From: Cardiobacteriaceae bacterium
GTDB lineage: Bacteria; Pseudomonadota; Gammaproteobacteria; Cardiobacteriales; Cardiobacteriaceae
Assembly (NCBI GenBank): GCA_030525785.1
Contig: JAUNEA010000001.1
Location: forward strand, 124,001 to 188,000
Length of the DNA stretch: 64,000 nucleotides
Reading direction: 5' to 3'
Shown here: one piece after another, positions 1 through 9,977 of the stretch
How the letters are laid out: every line of letters begins with the position of its first letter
Numbering within the stretch: the stretch's first letter is position 1
Program-made: the position numbers and the translations under genes
Notes under the pieces: generated by a model
Told to the model about the DNA's origin: nothing
Databases searched by the model: none
What the model saw: only the letters and a program-made list of their open reading frames with translations

Positions 1-663
1 AGCCATTTGGGCATCTTCGGTGATGAGGATTTTTGCACCAGATTGGGCTGCTAAGCGCTTTGCTTCGGATAAAATGGCTTCACTTGGCTGAAGCGCTTTG
101 GGGGCTGCGATACGAACGTCCATGCCTAGCAATGCCCCTGTTAAAAGTAAAGAATTGCCCATATTGAATCGAGCATCGCCTAAGTAGGCAAAGGAAATAT
201 CACAAAGCGCTTTGCCCGTATGCTCTTGCATAGTTAGCATGTCAGCAAGCATTTGGGTAGGGTGGAACTCATCGGTTAGACCATTGTAGACAGGAACTGT
301 TGCAAAACGCTCCAATTCTTGAACTTTTGCATGTGCAAATCCTCGATACTCAATGGCATCGTAAAGACGACTGAACAAACGGGCAGTATCGGCAATGCTT
401 TCTTTATCGCCGATTTGACTATCTTTTGAGCTGATAAAAGTAGGATTAGCTCCTTGATCAAAACAAGCAACTTCGAAAGCACAACGTGTGCGTGACGACG
501 TTTTCTCAAAAATCAACACAATATTTTTACCACGTAAATAAGCATGCTCTTGTCCTGATTTTTTGGCAGATTTTAGTAGGGTAGCGAGTTCAATCAGTGT
601 GTGAATAGCAGAGGCTGGGTGGTCAGCGATGCGTAGCAATGAGCGTTGGTACCAGTAATTCAT
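1..663 (-). CDS. argF: Ornithine carbamoyltransferase, 3' end outside the window
   Basis: This enzyme joins carbamoyl phosphate and ornithine to make citrulline in arginine synthesis. The 221 codons seen here cover the N-terminal carbamoyl-phosphate domain and part of the ornithine domain. The carbamoyl-phosphate motif reads SSRTR at residues 56-60, where STRTR is usual, and HPTQ lies at 134-137. The start is the ATG at 661-663, preceded by a GGAG ribosome site. A catabolic ArcB role cannot be excluded, but argD elsewhere in the window favours biosynthesis. Three AAGCGCTT copies fall in the visible part, written as Lys-Ala-Leu, Lys-Ala-Leu and Lys-Arg-Leu. The gene continues past the left edge. 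Confidence 0.93.
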   Translation of the reverse strand, partial: MNYWYQRSLLRIADHPASAIHTLIELATLLKSAKKSGQEHAYLRGKNIVLIFEKTSSRTRCAFEVACFDQGANPTFISSKDSQIGDKESIADTARLFSRLYDAIEYRGFAHAKVQELERFATVPVYNGLTDEFHPTQMLADMLTMQEHTGKALCDISFAYLGDARFNMGNSLLLTGALLGMDVRIAAPKALQPSEAILSEAKRLAAQSGAKILITEDAQMA

Positions 664-938
664 GAGTATCTCCAAAGTGATAAAGCCATAAAGGCAATTA
701 TAGCCAAGCACTTTGGCGTGGCAAGCCTTTTGAGTAAGAAAAAACCAAGCGCTTTGGGCAAAGGCTGTAGAAAAGTTACCATCAAGTGCTTTATTATATT
801 TGTCATAATGCAAATTATTAAATAATAACAAATGAACAAAAAAATAAAAACAAAACCAAAAACAAAAAACAGTCTCTACCCAATCCCATAGAATCGCCTC
901 ATAATATCTACCATCATTCTTTACAATTGGAGAAACGC
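664..938. other. Divergent intergenic region between argF and kdsB
   Basis: This 275-base stretch is the longest gap in the window. It holds the argF promoter, one palindrome copy (core at 747), a near-miss CAAGTGCTTTA around 783, a small AT-rich inverted repeat TTATTA-AA-TAATAA near 807-820, and an A-rich tract (about 825-870). No gene or RNA structure was recognised. Confidence 0.6.
697..724 (-). promoter_or_regulatory. Probable sigma-70 promoter of argF
   Basis: On the minus strand, TTGCCA (719-724) and a perfect TATAAT (697-702) are separated by 16 bases and lie about 35 bases before the argF start. The spacer contains AAGCACTTTGG, a one-mismatch version of the window-wide palindrome. 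No clear ARG box was found. Confidence 0.6.
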
Positions 939-1670
939 ATGGATTCCTCTATATCTATTATCATTCCAGCACGCCTACGTTCAACACGCCTACCTAATAA
1001 AATGCTGCTTGATGTTCATGGCTTACCTTTAATTGTACGAACCGCTAAACAAGCGATGAGGGCAGGTTTTCCAGTATTGGTTGCTTATGATGATGAAGCA
1101 TTACGCAAGATTCTCGATGACCACCAAATCCCTTCAATCGCCACCCAACCTAGCCATGACAATGGCACAGAGAGGCTCGCAGAAGTAGTGATAACAAAGC
1201 GCTTTGACGATGAAGCTATTGTAGTGAATGTACAAGGTGATGAGCCTTTATTACCGCCTGAATTAATTCAGCAAGTTGTGCATACTTTACAAGCCAATCC
1301 TAACGCAGCTATGGCAACTTTAGCTTGCCCGTGTATGAATCCTGATTCTCCGAATGTGGTGAAAGTTGTATGCAATCAGGCTGGAGAAGCGCTTTATTTT
1401 AGTCGTGCGCCAATACCTGTGGTGCGAGATGGTGGGGCATTCCCTTATTTGCGGCATCTAGGCATTTATGCTTATCGTGCAAAAACCTTAAAACGTTACA
1501 CTCAATTAAGCCCAACCCCATTAGAGCAAGCCGAGAAACTCGAGCAATTGCGTTTTTTAGAACATGGTTTAACCATTGCGGTTGGTCAAGTTCAATCAGC
1601 GCCACCTCATGGCGTAGATACTCATGAGGATTGGCTTTCTATTTGCAACTATCTCTCTGATCTTAAATAA
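939..1670 (+). CDS. kdsB: 3-deoxy-manno-octulosonate cytidylyltransferase
   Basis: KdsB activates Kdo as CMP-Kdo for lipopolysaccharide inner-core synthesis in the cytoplasm. The 243-residue protein has the nucleotidyltransferase signature [10 protein letters not shown] (10-19), the NVQGDEP segment near residue 100, and [10 protein letters not shown] later, at the usual family length of about 248. An in-frame TTG exists at 927, but the ATG at 939 is better because GGAG (929-932) sits just before it. uvrC follows after 20 bases. Its presence implies a Gram-negative envelope with Kdo-containing LPS. Confidence 0.95.
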   Translation: MDSSISIIIPARLRSTRLPNKMLLDVHGLPLIVRTAKQAMRAGFPVLVAYDDEALRKILDDHQIPSIATQPSHDNGTERLAEVVITKRFDDEAIVVNVQGDEPLLPPELIQQVVHTLQANPNAAMATLACPCMNPDSPNVVKVVCNQAGEALYFSRAPIPVVRDGGAFPYLRHLGIYAYRAKTLKRYTQLSPTPLEQAEKLEQLRFLEHGLTIAVGQVQSAPPHGVDTHEDWLSICNYLSDLK

Positions 1671-1690
1671 CTTGAATATCAAATATTTTA

Positions 1691-3568
1691 ATGGAAACAC
1701 GACGCCATTTTGACCCTCGCATTTTCTTAACACACGTCAGCCAGCAAGCTGGCGTATATCAAATGCGTAATCGAGAAGGGAAAGTGCTTTATGTTGGCAA
1801 AGCGAAAAATTTAAAAAAGCGCTTAGCCAGTTATTTTCGTGAAGATTTAAGCCCTAAAACAAGAGCTTTGATGAGTCAAGTGGTAGATATTAGCACCACC
1901 ATCACCTCGAATGAATTGGAAGCTCTTATCTTAGAAAGCAATCTCATCAAAGCTCATCAACCCAAATACAATATTCTGCTAAAAGACGATAAATCCTATC
2001 CATACATTGCCTTATCTGCTCATGCCTTCCCACGCCTGATGTTAGCAAGAATTGGTATGAATCATAGACAAACAGGGGAATATTTTGGCCCTTATCCTAA
2101 CGTGCAAGCAGCCCGAAGCGCTTTGGAGATGTTGCAAAAATTATTCCGCATTCGCCCTTGTGAAGACAGTGTTTTCAATAGCCGAACACGTCCTTGTTTA
2201 CAATACCAAATTGCCCGTTGCACAGCTCCTTGTGTGGGTTACATTGAAACGTCAGATTATCGCGATAGCTTGCAGGATATGCGAGCTTTTCTTCAAGGTA
2301 AAAATGATGAGCTTATTCGTCATCTTACTGAAAAGATGATGCGCCACTCAGAAGCCGAGCGTTACGAGCAAGCGGCTATTTGTCGTGACCAAATCCAACT
2401 TTTGCGTCAGCTCACACAGCATCAATTCGCCATTGCAGGGCATGCTGATGTTGATGTTCTGGCGGTTGCGATTGATTATGGCGAGGCGTGTGTTTATGCA
2501 CAGTTTTATCGTAATGGGCATAATGTAGGTCGCGAATCTTATTTTCCACATTTGCCTGAAGAGGCAAGTGAAGAACAAGTTTTATCTGCTTTTATTGCAC
2601 AATTTTATGATAGGAGACCTGCGCCACCTCTGCTACTTTTGAGCCAACCATTGCCTCAAGATGCCCAAAGCGCTTTGGAGCAATTGCTTACACAGCGTGT
2701 GAAAGATAAAGGCTTAGAGTATTCCGTAGTGATTCATCATCAGGCTCGCGCAGAAAAACGCCAATTTTTGGAAAGTACACTCAATAATGCCAAACATAGC
2801 CTAGCTTTACGCCTTTCCAATCAGCTTTCTATGCAAAAGCGCTTTGTCGCACTTGCAGAAGCCTTTGGCTTGGCGCGTGTTCCCAAGCGGCTTGAATGCA
2901 TTGACATCAGCCATACGCAAGGCTCAGATACGATGGCATCTTGTGTGGTTTTTGATGAGCGAGGTGCGGTGAAATCAGATTATCGTTTGTTCAAGCTTAA
3001 AGATATTGCCTCAGGTGATGATTATGCGGCGATGGCTCAGGTGGTTGAGAGGAGGCTGTTACGGTTGGAACGTGAAGCCAGCGAAAAAGAACAAAGCGCT
3101 TTGCCTGATATTCTCTTTATTGATGGTGGGCGAGGGCAGGTAAATGCAGCTTTAGCAGTAGTGGAAAAATTAGCACTTTCAAAATCGATACAAATCATCG
3201 GCGTATCCAAAGGTTTAGGAAGAAAGGCTGGCTTAGAGCAATTTTGGTTGCCTGAAATGAAACAAACAAAAACATGGCAGCCCATGCACTTGCCATCTAA
3301 TAGCCTTGCCATGCATTTAATTTTGCATATTCGAGATGAGGCTCATCGTTTTGCTATTGGCGCTCATCGTCAAGCACGCACCAAAACCAGCCACCAATCT
3401 CGCTTAAGCCAAATTAAAGGTGTGGGAGCTAAACGCCGACAAGCTTTGCTCAAACATTTTGGCGGATTGGAAGGTGTTATGAAGGCAAGTGCTAAAGATT
3501 TGGCGATGGTGGAAGGTATTAGTTTGACTCTTGCGGAGAATATTTTTGAAGCTTTACACCCTATTTAA
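1691..3568 (+). CDS. uvrC: Excinuclease ABC subunit C
   Basis: UvrC makes both incisions in nucleotide excision repair after UvrAB has marked a lesion. The 625-residue protein has the GIY-YIG nuclease domain at the N-terminus (GVY at 21-23, YVG at 34-36), a UvrB-binding UVR segment around 200-240, the RNase H-like endonuclease domain (ECIDISHTQG region), and tandem helix-hairpin-helix motifs at the C-terminus. Length matches the family (about 610). No strong ribosome site precedes the ATG, so translation may depend on kdsB 20 bases upstream. It carries five palindrome copies in more than one frame. Confidence 0.97.
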   Translation: METRRHFDPRIFLTHVSQQAGVYQMRNREGKVLYVGKAKNLKKRLASYFREDLSPKTRALMSQVVDISTTITSNELEALILESNLIKAHQPKYNILLKDDKSYPYIALSAHAFPRLMLARIGMNHRQTGEYFGPYPNVQAARSALEMLQKLFRIRPCEDSVFNSRTRPCLQYQIARCTAPCVGYIETSDYRDSLQDMRAFLQGKNDELIRHLTEKMMRHSEAERYEQAAICRDQIQLLRQLTQHQFAIAGHADVDVLAVAIDYGEACVYAQFYRNGHNVGRESYFPHLPEEASEEQVLSAFIAQFYDRRPAPPLLLLSQPLPQDAQSALEQLLTQRVKDKGLEYSVVIHHQARAEKRQFLESTLNNAKHSLALRLSNQLSMQKRFVALAEAFGLARVPKRLECIDISHTQGSDTMASCVVFDERGAVKSDYRLFKLKDIASGDDYAAMAQVVERRLLRLEREASEKEQSALPDILFIDGGRGQVNAALAVVEKLALSKSIQIIGVSKGLGRKAGLEQFWLPEMKQTKTWQPMHLPSNSLAMHLILHIRDEAHRFAIGAHRQARTKTSHQSRLSQIKGVGAKRRQALLKHFGGLEGVMKASAKDLAMVEGISLTLAENIFEALHPI

Positions 3569-3599
3569 GGCTTTGGTGGGCTTTATGCCTCGAACGTTC

Positions 3600-3605
3600 T
3601 ATAAT
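3600..3605 (+). promoter_or_regulatory. Possible -10 box upstream of pgsA
   Basis: A perfect TATAAT lies 45 bases before the pgsA start in the uvrC-pgsA gap. No convincing -35 hexamer is present, so this is a weak call. Confidence 0.25.
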
Positions 3606-3650
3606 AAGCCCATGAATAAAACTTAATTGGCTAATAGAGCAGGTAACGAT

Positions 3651-4214
3651 ATGGAGCGTTTTCGTGGTTGGGCAATGCGCTTGACTTTATTAAGGGTTTG
3701 GTTGATTCCTTTATTTGTGGTGACTTTTTATTTTCACCCTGAATCATGGAACCAATGGTTAGCAGTGGGCGTTTATTTTATTGCTTGTATCAGTGACTTT
3801 TTTGACGGCTATTTAGCCAGAACACTGAAAGAAGAAAGCGCTTTTGGCGCATTCCTTGACCCCGTTGCAGATAAGCTGATGGTGGCGATTGTGTTGATTG
3901 TGATTTTGCAAGCTCGTCCTGAATATTGGTTGATGTTTTGCTCCATTGTCATCATTGGGCGAGAAATTTGGATTTCGGCTTTACGGGAATGGCTGGCAGG
4001 GCTAGGCAAAAGAGATGTAGTAGCGGTTTCTAAAATGGGCAAATGGAAAACAACAGCACAAATGTTTGCTTTAGGCTTTTTGATTTATCAAAAAGCCTTA
4101 TGGGGCATTCCCATTTGGGGCATTGGCAAAGCGCTTTTGATCCTCGCAACGGTGCTAACTTTGCATTCTATGTGGATTTATACCCAAGCTGCCATGCGTT
4201 ATTTAAAACAATAA
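3651..4214 (+). CDS. pgsA: CDP-diacylglycerol--glycerol-3-phosphate 3-phosphatidyltransferase
   Basis: PgsA makes phosphatidylglycerol phosphate, the committed step to phosphatidylglycerol, in the inner membrane. The 187-residue protein shows the CDP-alcohol phosphotransferase signature D52-G53-(2)-A56-R57-(8)-G66-(3)-D70-(3)-D74 between hydrophobic helices. I chose the ATG at 3651, which has AGGT before it and gives the usual length of about 182. An in-frame TTG at 3627 would add eight residues that do not look like the family. Two palindrome copies are present, one giving Glu-Ser-Ala-Phe and one Lys-Ala-Leu. Confidence 0.95.
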   Translation: MERFRGWAMRLTLLRVWLIPLFVVTFYFHPESWNQWLAVGVYFIACISDFFDGYLARTLKEESAFGAFLDPVADKLMVAIVLIVILQARPEYWLMFCSIVIIGREIWISALREWLAGLGKRDVVAVSKMGKWKTTAQMFALGFLIYQKALWGIPIWGIGKALLILATVLTLHSMWIYTQAAMRYLKQ

Positions 4215-4223
4215 GGAGTTGAT

Positions 4224-4865
4224 GTGTCAGATTTGATGGAAAAGCGCTTTCGTGGCTTCATGCCTGTAGTGGTTGATGTAGAAACAGGGGGATTTGAGGC
4301 GAAAAAGCATGCTTTGCTGGAAGTGGCAGCTGTGTTATTGGATTTTAATGAGGCTGGGCTTTTAGAGCGCAAAGAAACTTTGCACTACCATGTTTTGCCT
4401 TTTGAAGGAGCATTGCTTGACCCTGAGTCGCTCAAAGTCAATGGCATCTCTGACCCCTTCCATCCTTTGCGTTTAGCCTTTGATGAGCGGGTAGTGGCAG
4501 AACGCTTATTTGGCGATATTCGCAAGCATCAAAAACAGCTCAATTGCACACGTTCTATTTTGGTTGGGCATAATGCAGGCTTTGATTTGAGCTTTATCAA
4601 CGCGATGGTGGAGCGTATTAAATACAAGCATAATCCCTTTCACCCTTTTAGCACCTTTGATACTGTGACACTCGGCGCACTAGCTTATGGTCAAACGGTT
4701 CTCGCGCGTATTGCCAAACTTGCAGGGCTAGATTATGACGGCGAACAAGCACACGGTGCCAAATATGATGCGGAATTAACCGCCGATTTATTCTGCCAAA
4801 TTATCAATACTTGGCAAGAAAAGGTAGGCGTGGTTGGTTTGCCCCACGATAAAGAACGCCTCTAA
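4224..4865 (+). CDS. rnt: Ribonuclease T
   Basis: RNase T is a DEDDh 3'-5' exonuclease that trims tRNA and other stable RNA 3' ends and acts on single-stranded DNA. The DEDD residues are visible: D18 and E20 (VDVET), an Asp in HNAGFD near 120, and the His-x4-Asp pair in AHGAKYDAE near 176-181. The start appears to be GTG at 4224, six bases after AAGGAG, which overlaps the pgsA stop; the ATG at 4236 is the alternative. At 213 residues it matches the E. coli enzyme (215). It ends the kdsB-uvrC-pgsA-rnt run. Confidence 0.95.
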   Translation: MSDLMEKRFRGFMPVVVDVETGGFEAKKHALLEVAAVLLDFNEAGLLERKETLHYHVLPFEGALLDPESLKVNGISDPFHPLRLAFDERVVAERLFGDIRKHQKQLNCTRSILVGHNAGFDLSFINAMVERIKYKHNPFHPFSTFDTVTLGALAYGQTVLARIAKLAGLDYDGEQAHGAKYDAELTADLFCQIINTWQEKVGVVGLPHDKERL

Positions 4866-4878
4866 AGGCACATAGTCC

Positions 4879-4904
4879 AAGCCTCCGATAAGGAGGCTTT
4901 ATTG
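4879..4904 (+). terminator. Rho-independent terminator after rnt
   Basis: AAGCCTCC (4879-4886) pairs with GGAGGCTT (4892-4899) around a five-base loop, followed by a short T-rich stretch. A TATAAT immediately after (4905-4910) could be a -10 box for guaB, though no good -35 is seen. Confidence 0.7.
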
Positions 4905-4912
4905 TATAATAA

Positions 4913-6403
<1,491 letters not shown>

Positions 6404-6441
6404 GCCAAAGCGCTTTGGTAAATCTCGTATTTTGCCCACAA

Positions 6442-6467
6442 AAAACCCCCATCAATATGGGGGTTTT
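6442..6467. terminator. Bidirectional terminator between guaB and aphA
   Basis: AAAACCCCCAT (6442-6452) pairs perfectly with ATGGGGGTTTT (6457-6467) around a CAAT loop. With A and T tracts on both sides it can serve both convergent genes. A full palindrome copy (6406-6417) lies just upstream. Confidence 0.85.
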
Positions 6468-6494
6468 GGTTGCTTACCTGATTTGGGCTAGCAT

Positions 6495-7196
6495 TTAATA
6501 GCTAGAATTCACCAATACTTCTTCACCATATCCGCCTGCTTGAGGGAAAGGCTCATAGGTTGAGTTGGCAGCGCGTAACACACGAATACCGCGAATACCC
6601 GCTTCTTTGGCAGCCAAAATATCATCATCAGAATCGCCATAATGGAGTTTAACATTATGTTTGACGATATAAGTTGTTTTGCCATATTTGTAATCATGTT
6701 TCTGACCGCCTGAGAAATTGACAGGCTGCATATTTTTTACACCCAAATATTGCTCCAAAACAGGAGTAACGCCATCTTCTTTACCCGCTGTTCGCCCTGT
6801 AATGAAGAATACTTGGTCGCCACGTTCTTGGTGCATAGCAATAAGCGCTTTGGCAGAATGCTTAGGCAGAGAATATTTATCGCAACCTGCGTTGATTTCG
6901 TCCCAGAAATCTTGATTCTTCAAATAATCGAAATTATCAGGCGAATATTTTTGTTGACCATAGAAGAAGCAACCGCTGCTTGCCAAAACGGTATCATCAA
7001 TATCAAAGCTTACATTCATGGGTGGCACGCCTTCTAAGCTGGCTTTAATTTGCTCAACAGAAACCCAATGAATAGGGGCTTGCTGTTCTTCAGCTTGGCG
7101 AACATTAAAACCAGCTTGGGTATAAGGTTCTTTAGGCGCAGCATAAGCTTGAACACTTAAAGCAAGACCCATCGCAACGATAAGAAAACGCATCAT
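6495..7196 (-). CDS. aphA: Class B acid phosphatase, periplasmic
   Basis: This is a non-specific HAD-superfamily phosphatase that removes phosphate from nucleotides and other esters in the periplasm. A signal peptide covers about residues 1-20, ending near QAYAA. The catalytic motif FDIDDT (Asp65, Asp67) is followed by FITGRT and the late GDSDDDI acidic motif, and the C-terminus closely follows the E. coli AphA pattern (RVLRAANSTY, GEEVLVNS). Two ATGs are in tandem at 7194 and 7191; AGGAG is only three bases from the first, so the second is probably used. It is convergent with guaB. Confidence 0.93.
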   Translation of the reverse strand: MMRFLIVAMGLALSVQAYAAPKEPYTQAGFNVRQAEEQQAPIHWVSVEQIKASLEGVPPMNVSFDIDDTVLASSGCFFYGQQKYSPDNFDYLKNQDFWDEINAGCDKYSLPKHSAKALIAMHQERGDQVFFITGRTAGKEDGVTPVLEQYLGVKNMQPVNFSGGQKHDYKYGKTTYIVKHNVKLHYGDSDDDILAAKEAGIRGIRVLRAANSTYEPFPQAGGYGEEVLVNSSY

Positions 7197-7289
7197 AAAC
7201 TCCTTTAATAAAACTAAGTTTTTAAGTAATCAAAACGCCAAACAAAGCGCTTTGAGCCTTAGGTATCATACCACAAAGTGACAATATGT

Positions 7290-7736
7290 TCATTTGGCTT
7301 GTTGTGCACGCCATTGGGCAATAGCTTGGTTGGCAAGCTCATCAACCCGTTCATTATCTTTATGTCCACTATGCCCCTTAACCCAACGCCATTCAATTTC
7401 ATAAGCTTGAACAAGCTGGTCAAGCTCTTGCCATAAATCTTGGTTTTTAATGGGTTGTTGATTGGCGCCACGCCAGCCTTTTTGTTTCCACTTGGGCAGC
7501 CATTCCGTCATACCTTGTTTGACGTAATTGGAATCGGTGGTGATGCATAAGGGAAGAGGTCGTTTAATGGTGCGTAAAGCTTGAATAACTGCCATCAATT
7601 CCATGCGATTATTGGTCGTGTAGCCTTCAGCACCACAAAGCGCTTTTTCATATTCACCATAGCGAAGCAAGGCTCCCCAGCCACCAATGCCTGGATTACC
7701 TTTGCATGCCCCATCGGTAAAAATCTCAATTTTCAT
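7290..7736 (-). CDS. rnhA: Ribonuclease HI
   Basis: RNase HI cuts RNA in RNA-DNA hybrids, removing R-loops and primers. From the ATG at 7734-7736 the protein has 148 residues with the full catalytic set D8, E46, D68 and D132 plus His122 in WVKGHSGH. A TTG three bases earlier is less likely. The start overlaps the psd stop as TGATG, so the two are probably translationally coupled. The partner is unusual: rnhA more often neighbours dnaQ. One palindrome copy gives Lys-Ala-Leu. Confidence 0.96.
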   Translation of the reverse strand: MKIEIFTDGACKGNPGIGGWGALLRYGEYEKALCGAEGYTTNNRMELMAVIQALRTIKRPLPLCITTDSNYVKQGMTEWLPKWKQKGWRGANQQPIKNQDLWQELDQLVQAYEIEWRWVKGHSGHKDNERVDELANQAIAQWRAQQAK

Positions 7737-8566
7737 CAATCAGCAACCGTAATTGCCTGCCCCAAATAAACTTTATCGCCACTTTCCATCAAAGCGCTTT
7801 GGAAATGTGGGGCTTGTTTTTGCGTGAGTAAAATAACGGTAGAGCCTAAATTAAACCGCGCAATTTCTTGACCTTTGCGATAGCTTTGGTTGTTGTAGTG
7901 ATACAGATTATCCTGACCATTGTCCAACACATCACCATGCCAAACGGTACTCATGCTGCTAACATTCAATGCCCCAACCAACACCATCGCCATTTCGCCA
8001 AATTCAGTTTCAAACCAACAAACCACACGCTCATTGCCTGCAAAAATTTGTGGGATTTGATTGAGTAAAGCAAGGGATACACTGTGTTTATCGCCTCTAC
8101 AAAAACGCATCGCCGTTAGCTTGCCATCACAAGGCATATGAATACGATGATAATCATCAGGAGCGAGATAAAGGGTTGTCGCATGCCCACCCTCAAAGCG
8201 CTTTGCCCATTCTTCTGAGCCAAGTAAATCACTGATAGAGTAGATAATATTCTTGGCTTGAAGTAGGGTATTTTCTGTAATGTGGTTGGTATATTCTGCA
8301 CAACGACCATCAACAGGGCTAACCAATACATCTGCACGCCCATCGATAGGTCGCGCACCTTCTGCCAATGCTCGTGTGAAGAAAGCATTGAGGCTTTCAT
8401 ATTGAAGAGGATCTTTTTCAGCGGCGAAATCAGTTTTTGCGCCTGTGATACGCATGTAGCAACGGATAATAAGGTTTTTTAGCCATCGGGTTTTGATACG
8501 CGATAAATGAAACATCATTCGGCTTAAAAATCGTCTTGGCAATAAGTGGTAAAGGCGAATATTCAT
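7736..8566 (-). CDS. psd: Phosphatidylserine decarboxylase proenzyme
   Basis: Psd decarboxylates phosphatidylserine to phosphatidylethanolamine at the inner membrane. The 276-residue proenzyme carries the self-cleavage motif LGST (240-243); cutting before Ser242 makes the pyruvoyl group. The catalytic partners Asp86 (SPVDG) and His143 (YHRIHMP) are present. Length is typical of the bacterial type I enzyme. It is transcribed ahead of rnhA with a TGATG overlap, and the zapA terminator lies just upstream. Two palindrome copies give Lys-Arg-Phe and Gln-Ser-Ala-Leu. Confidence 0.97.
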   Translation of the reverse strand: MNIRLYHLLPRRFLSRMMFHLSRIKTRWLKNLIIRCYMRITGAKTDFAAEKDPLQYESLNAFFTRALAEGARPIDGRADVLVSPVDGRCAEYTNHITENTLLQAKNIIYSISDLLGSEEWAKRFEGGHATTLYLAPDDYHRIHMPCDGKLTAMRFCRGDKHSVSLALLNQIPQIFAGNERVVCWFETEFGEMAMVLVGALNVSSMSTVWHGDVLDNGQDNLYHYNNQSYRKGQEIARFNLGSTVILLTQKQAPHFQSALMESGDKVYLGQAITVAD

Positions 8567-8580
8567 AGGAATTCCTGATT

Positions 8581-8611
8581 CAAAAAGAAAGCCCCAAAGC
8601 GCTTTGGGGCT
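8581..8611 (-). terminator. zapA terminator built on the palindrome
   Basis: A perfect 22-base palindrome (8590-8611) consists of the 12-mer CAAAGCGCTTTG extended by AGCCC on the left and GGGCT on the right. On the minus strand it is followed by TTTCTTTTTG, so it works as a rho-independent terminator for zapA. Confidence 0.8.
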
Positions 8612-8629
8612 AAGGACAAAAGTTTTGGC

Positions 8630-8950
8630 TTAGAAATCATTGATGGTTTGATCAAGATTGCTACCCAAATGCTCACAAATACGATTAGCGGTTAAAATTT
8701 CTTCTTCTACAGCACGGCGTTCTTTTAGTAAGGTAAAGGTCATATTCAAACCTGCCAAAATCAGCAATTGCTCTTTGGATCGTTCAGCATTTTCGTTTGA
8801 GAGGCTACGCAAAATTCTATCGAATTCCTGCCCCGCTTTTTCAAATAACAAACGATCATTCACATCGCAACGCATAGAATATTCATCATTCAACAAGCGA
8901 ATGCTGACAGGAATAGTTTCATGGGTTAATTCATGCTGTTGTTCGCTCAT
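8630..8950 (-). CDS. zapA: Cell division protein ZapA
   Basis: ZapA binds FtsZ and promotes bundling of Z-ring filaments at midcell. The 106-residue protein has the family pattern: an N-terminal beta segment (IPVSIRLLNDEYSMRC), LLILAGLNMTFTLL in the middle helix, and a long C-terminal helix for dimer and tetramer formation. Its ATG overlaps the stop of the upstream coiled-coil gene as ATGA. Divergent ygfB beyond that partner matches the gammaproteobacterial neighbourhood. No 6S RNA is seen between the genes. Confidence 0.93.
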   Translation of the reverse strand: MSEQQHELTHETIPVSIRLLNDEYSMRCDVNDRLLFEKAGQEFDRILRSLSNENAERSKEQLLILAGLNMTFTLLKERRAVEEEILTANRICEHLGSNLDQTINDF

Positions 8951-9324
8951 AAGCTGGCTCCTGAGATGCGGTCAAAGAGGATTTTGTGGTCACGTTGCAA
9001 AGCGCTTAGCTGTTGTTTTAAGGCATGGATTTGTTTTTCATATTGCTCCGTCAGCTGCTCAATTTGGGCTTTGAAATTGGTTTCTAGCTGGACTTTATCT
9101 TCTTCAAAGCCTTGTTTTAGCGAGGAAACCAATTGTTCATGCTGGCTTTGTTCACCACTTAATGCCTCTTGATGGGCAATGTATTGTTGCTCATGTTGTT
9201 GTTGTAAGGCTTGATAGCTCTGTTTTAACTGTTCATGTTCATGGGTTAATGTACGCCAATGTCGCATAAGGGCTTCAGTTTTTTCGCTCACCTTGCGCAA
9301 TTCTTCAAGATTTAATCGTGCCAT
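8947..9324 (-). CDS. Coiled-coil protein coupled to zapA
   Basis: The 125-residue product is almost entirely a predicted coiled coil rich in Gln, Glu, Leu and His, with no signal peptide or membrane helix. It ends near KILFDRISGASL. It overlaps zapA by four bases (ATGA). Small coiled-coil proteins resembling ZapB-type division factors are commonly encoded just before zapA in gammaproteobacteria, so a division role is inferred from position and shape only. A palindrome copy encodes Leu-Ser-Ala-Leu. The gene itself is well supported; the function is not proven. Confidence 0.75.
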   Translation of the reverse strand: MARLNLEELRKVSEKTEALMRHWRTLTHEHEQLKQSYQALQQQHEQQYIAHQEALSGEQSQHEQLVSSLKQGFEEDKVQLETNFKAQIEQLTEQYEKQIHALKQQLSALQRDHKILFDRISGASL

Positions 9325-9455
9325 ATAGGGGAAACCTCAAAATAGGAATTCAAGTAGGGAATAGAGATTAGTGTAACATACAATAGGCTGTTGCTAATCA
9401 GCCCTAAAGCGCTTTGCTTAGGCATAAGACTTTTGATTTTTTCACAAGGATATTT

Positions 9456-9956
9456 ATGAATACCACAACCTTAGATTATCAAGCTTTTTATGAATTGCTC
9501 AACCAACAGAATGCATGGTTTAGCCCATCGTATGCTCATGGCGTATTAAGTGCTTTAGTGGCTATCGATAAAGTAGAGCGTTACCCCCAATTTTTATTCT
9601 TCCAAGAAAGCCCAAATGATTTGATGCAAAAGGCATTTGCCATGCTCGCACAACATATTGAAAATTCTCTGAAACTTGAAACCCTAAGCTATCAATTAAT
9701 GCTCCCTACCGAAACCTCGCTGAGCTGGCGTGCTGAAGCCTTAACAGATTGGGCTTTGGCAGTTACACGCGTTTGGTCAGAATTATCGCCAGAAGTTGCA
9801 GGCGAGGCAGAGGAGTTTGTGCAAGATGTTGCCAGCATTGCTGATTTAGATACCCAATTGGTAGACCACGACCACAACCAGCGGCAACTGATGGAAGTGG
9901 AAGAATATTGCCGCGTAGGGATTGTGTTGGTTTATGAAGAGGTTAGGGTAGAATAA
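9456..9956 (+). CDS. ygfB: UPF0149 family protein YgfB
   Basis: This is a small, acidic, all-helical cytoplasmic protein of the YgfB/YecA (UPF0149) family, 166 residues. It shows the family N-terminus (SPSYAHGVLSAL) and C-terminus (EEYCRVGIVLVYEE). Its biochemical role is not firmly established. The ATG at 9456 follows AAGGA by five bases; an upstream in-frame TTG at 9414 would overlap a palindrome copy and is not favoured. It is divergent from the zapA cluster, the usual neighbour. Confidence 0.85.
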   Translation: MNTTTLDYQAFYELLNQQNAWFSPSYAHGVLSALVAIDKVERYPQFLFFQESPNDLMQKAFAMLAQHIENSLKLETLSYQLMLPTETSLSWRAEALTDWALAVTRVWSELSPEVAGEAEEFVQDVASIADLDTQLVDHDHNQRQLMEVEEYCRVGIVLVYEEVRVE

Positions 9957-9977
9957 AGCAAAGCGCTTTAGGTTGAT

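Noticed and set aside
927-938. TTG start for kdsB
   Set aside because: The TTG overlaps the GGAG ribosome site that serves the ATG at 939.
8612-9455. 6S RNA near zapA
   Set aside because: In E. coli ssrS lies beside zapA, but the DNA here is filled by zapA and its coiled-coil partner, and no long extended hairpin is visible.
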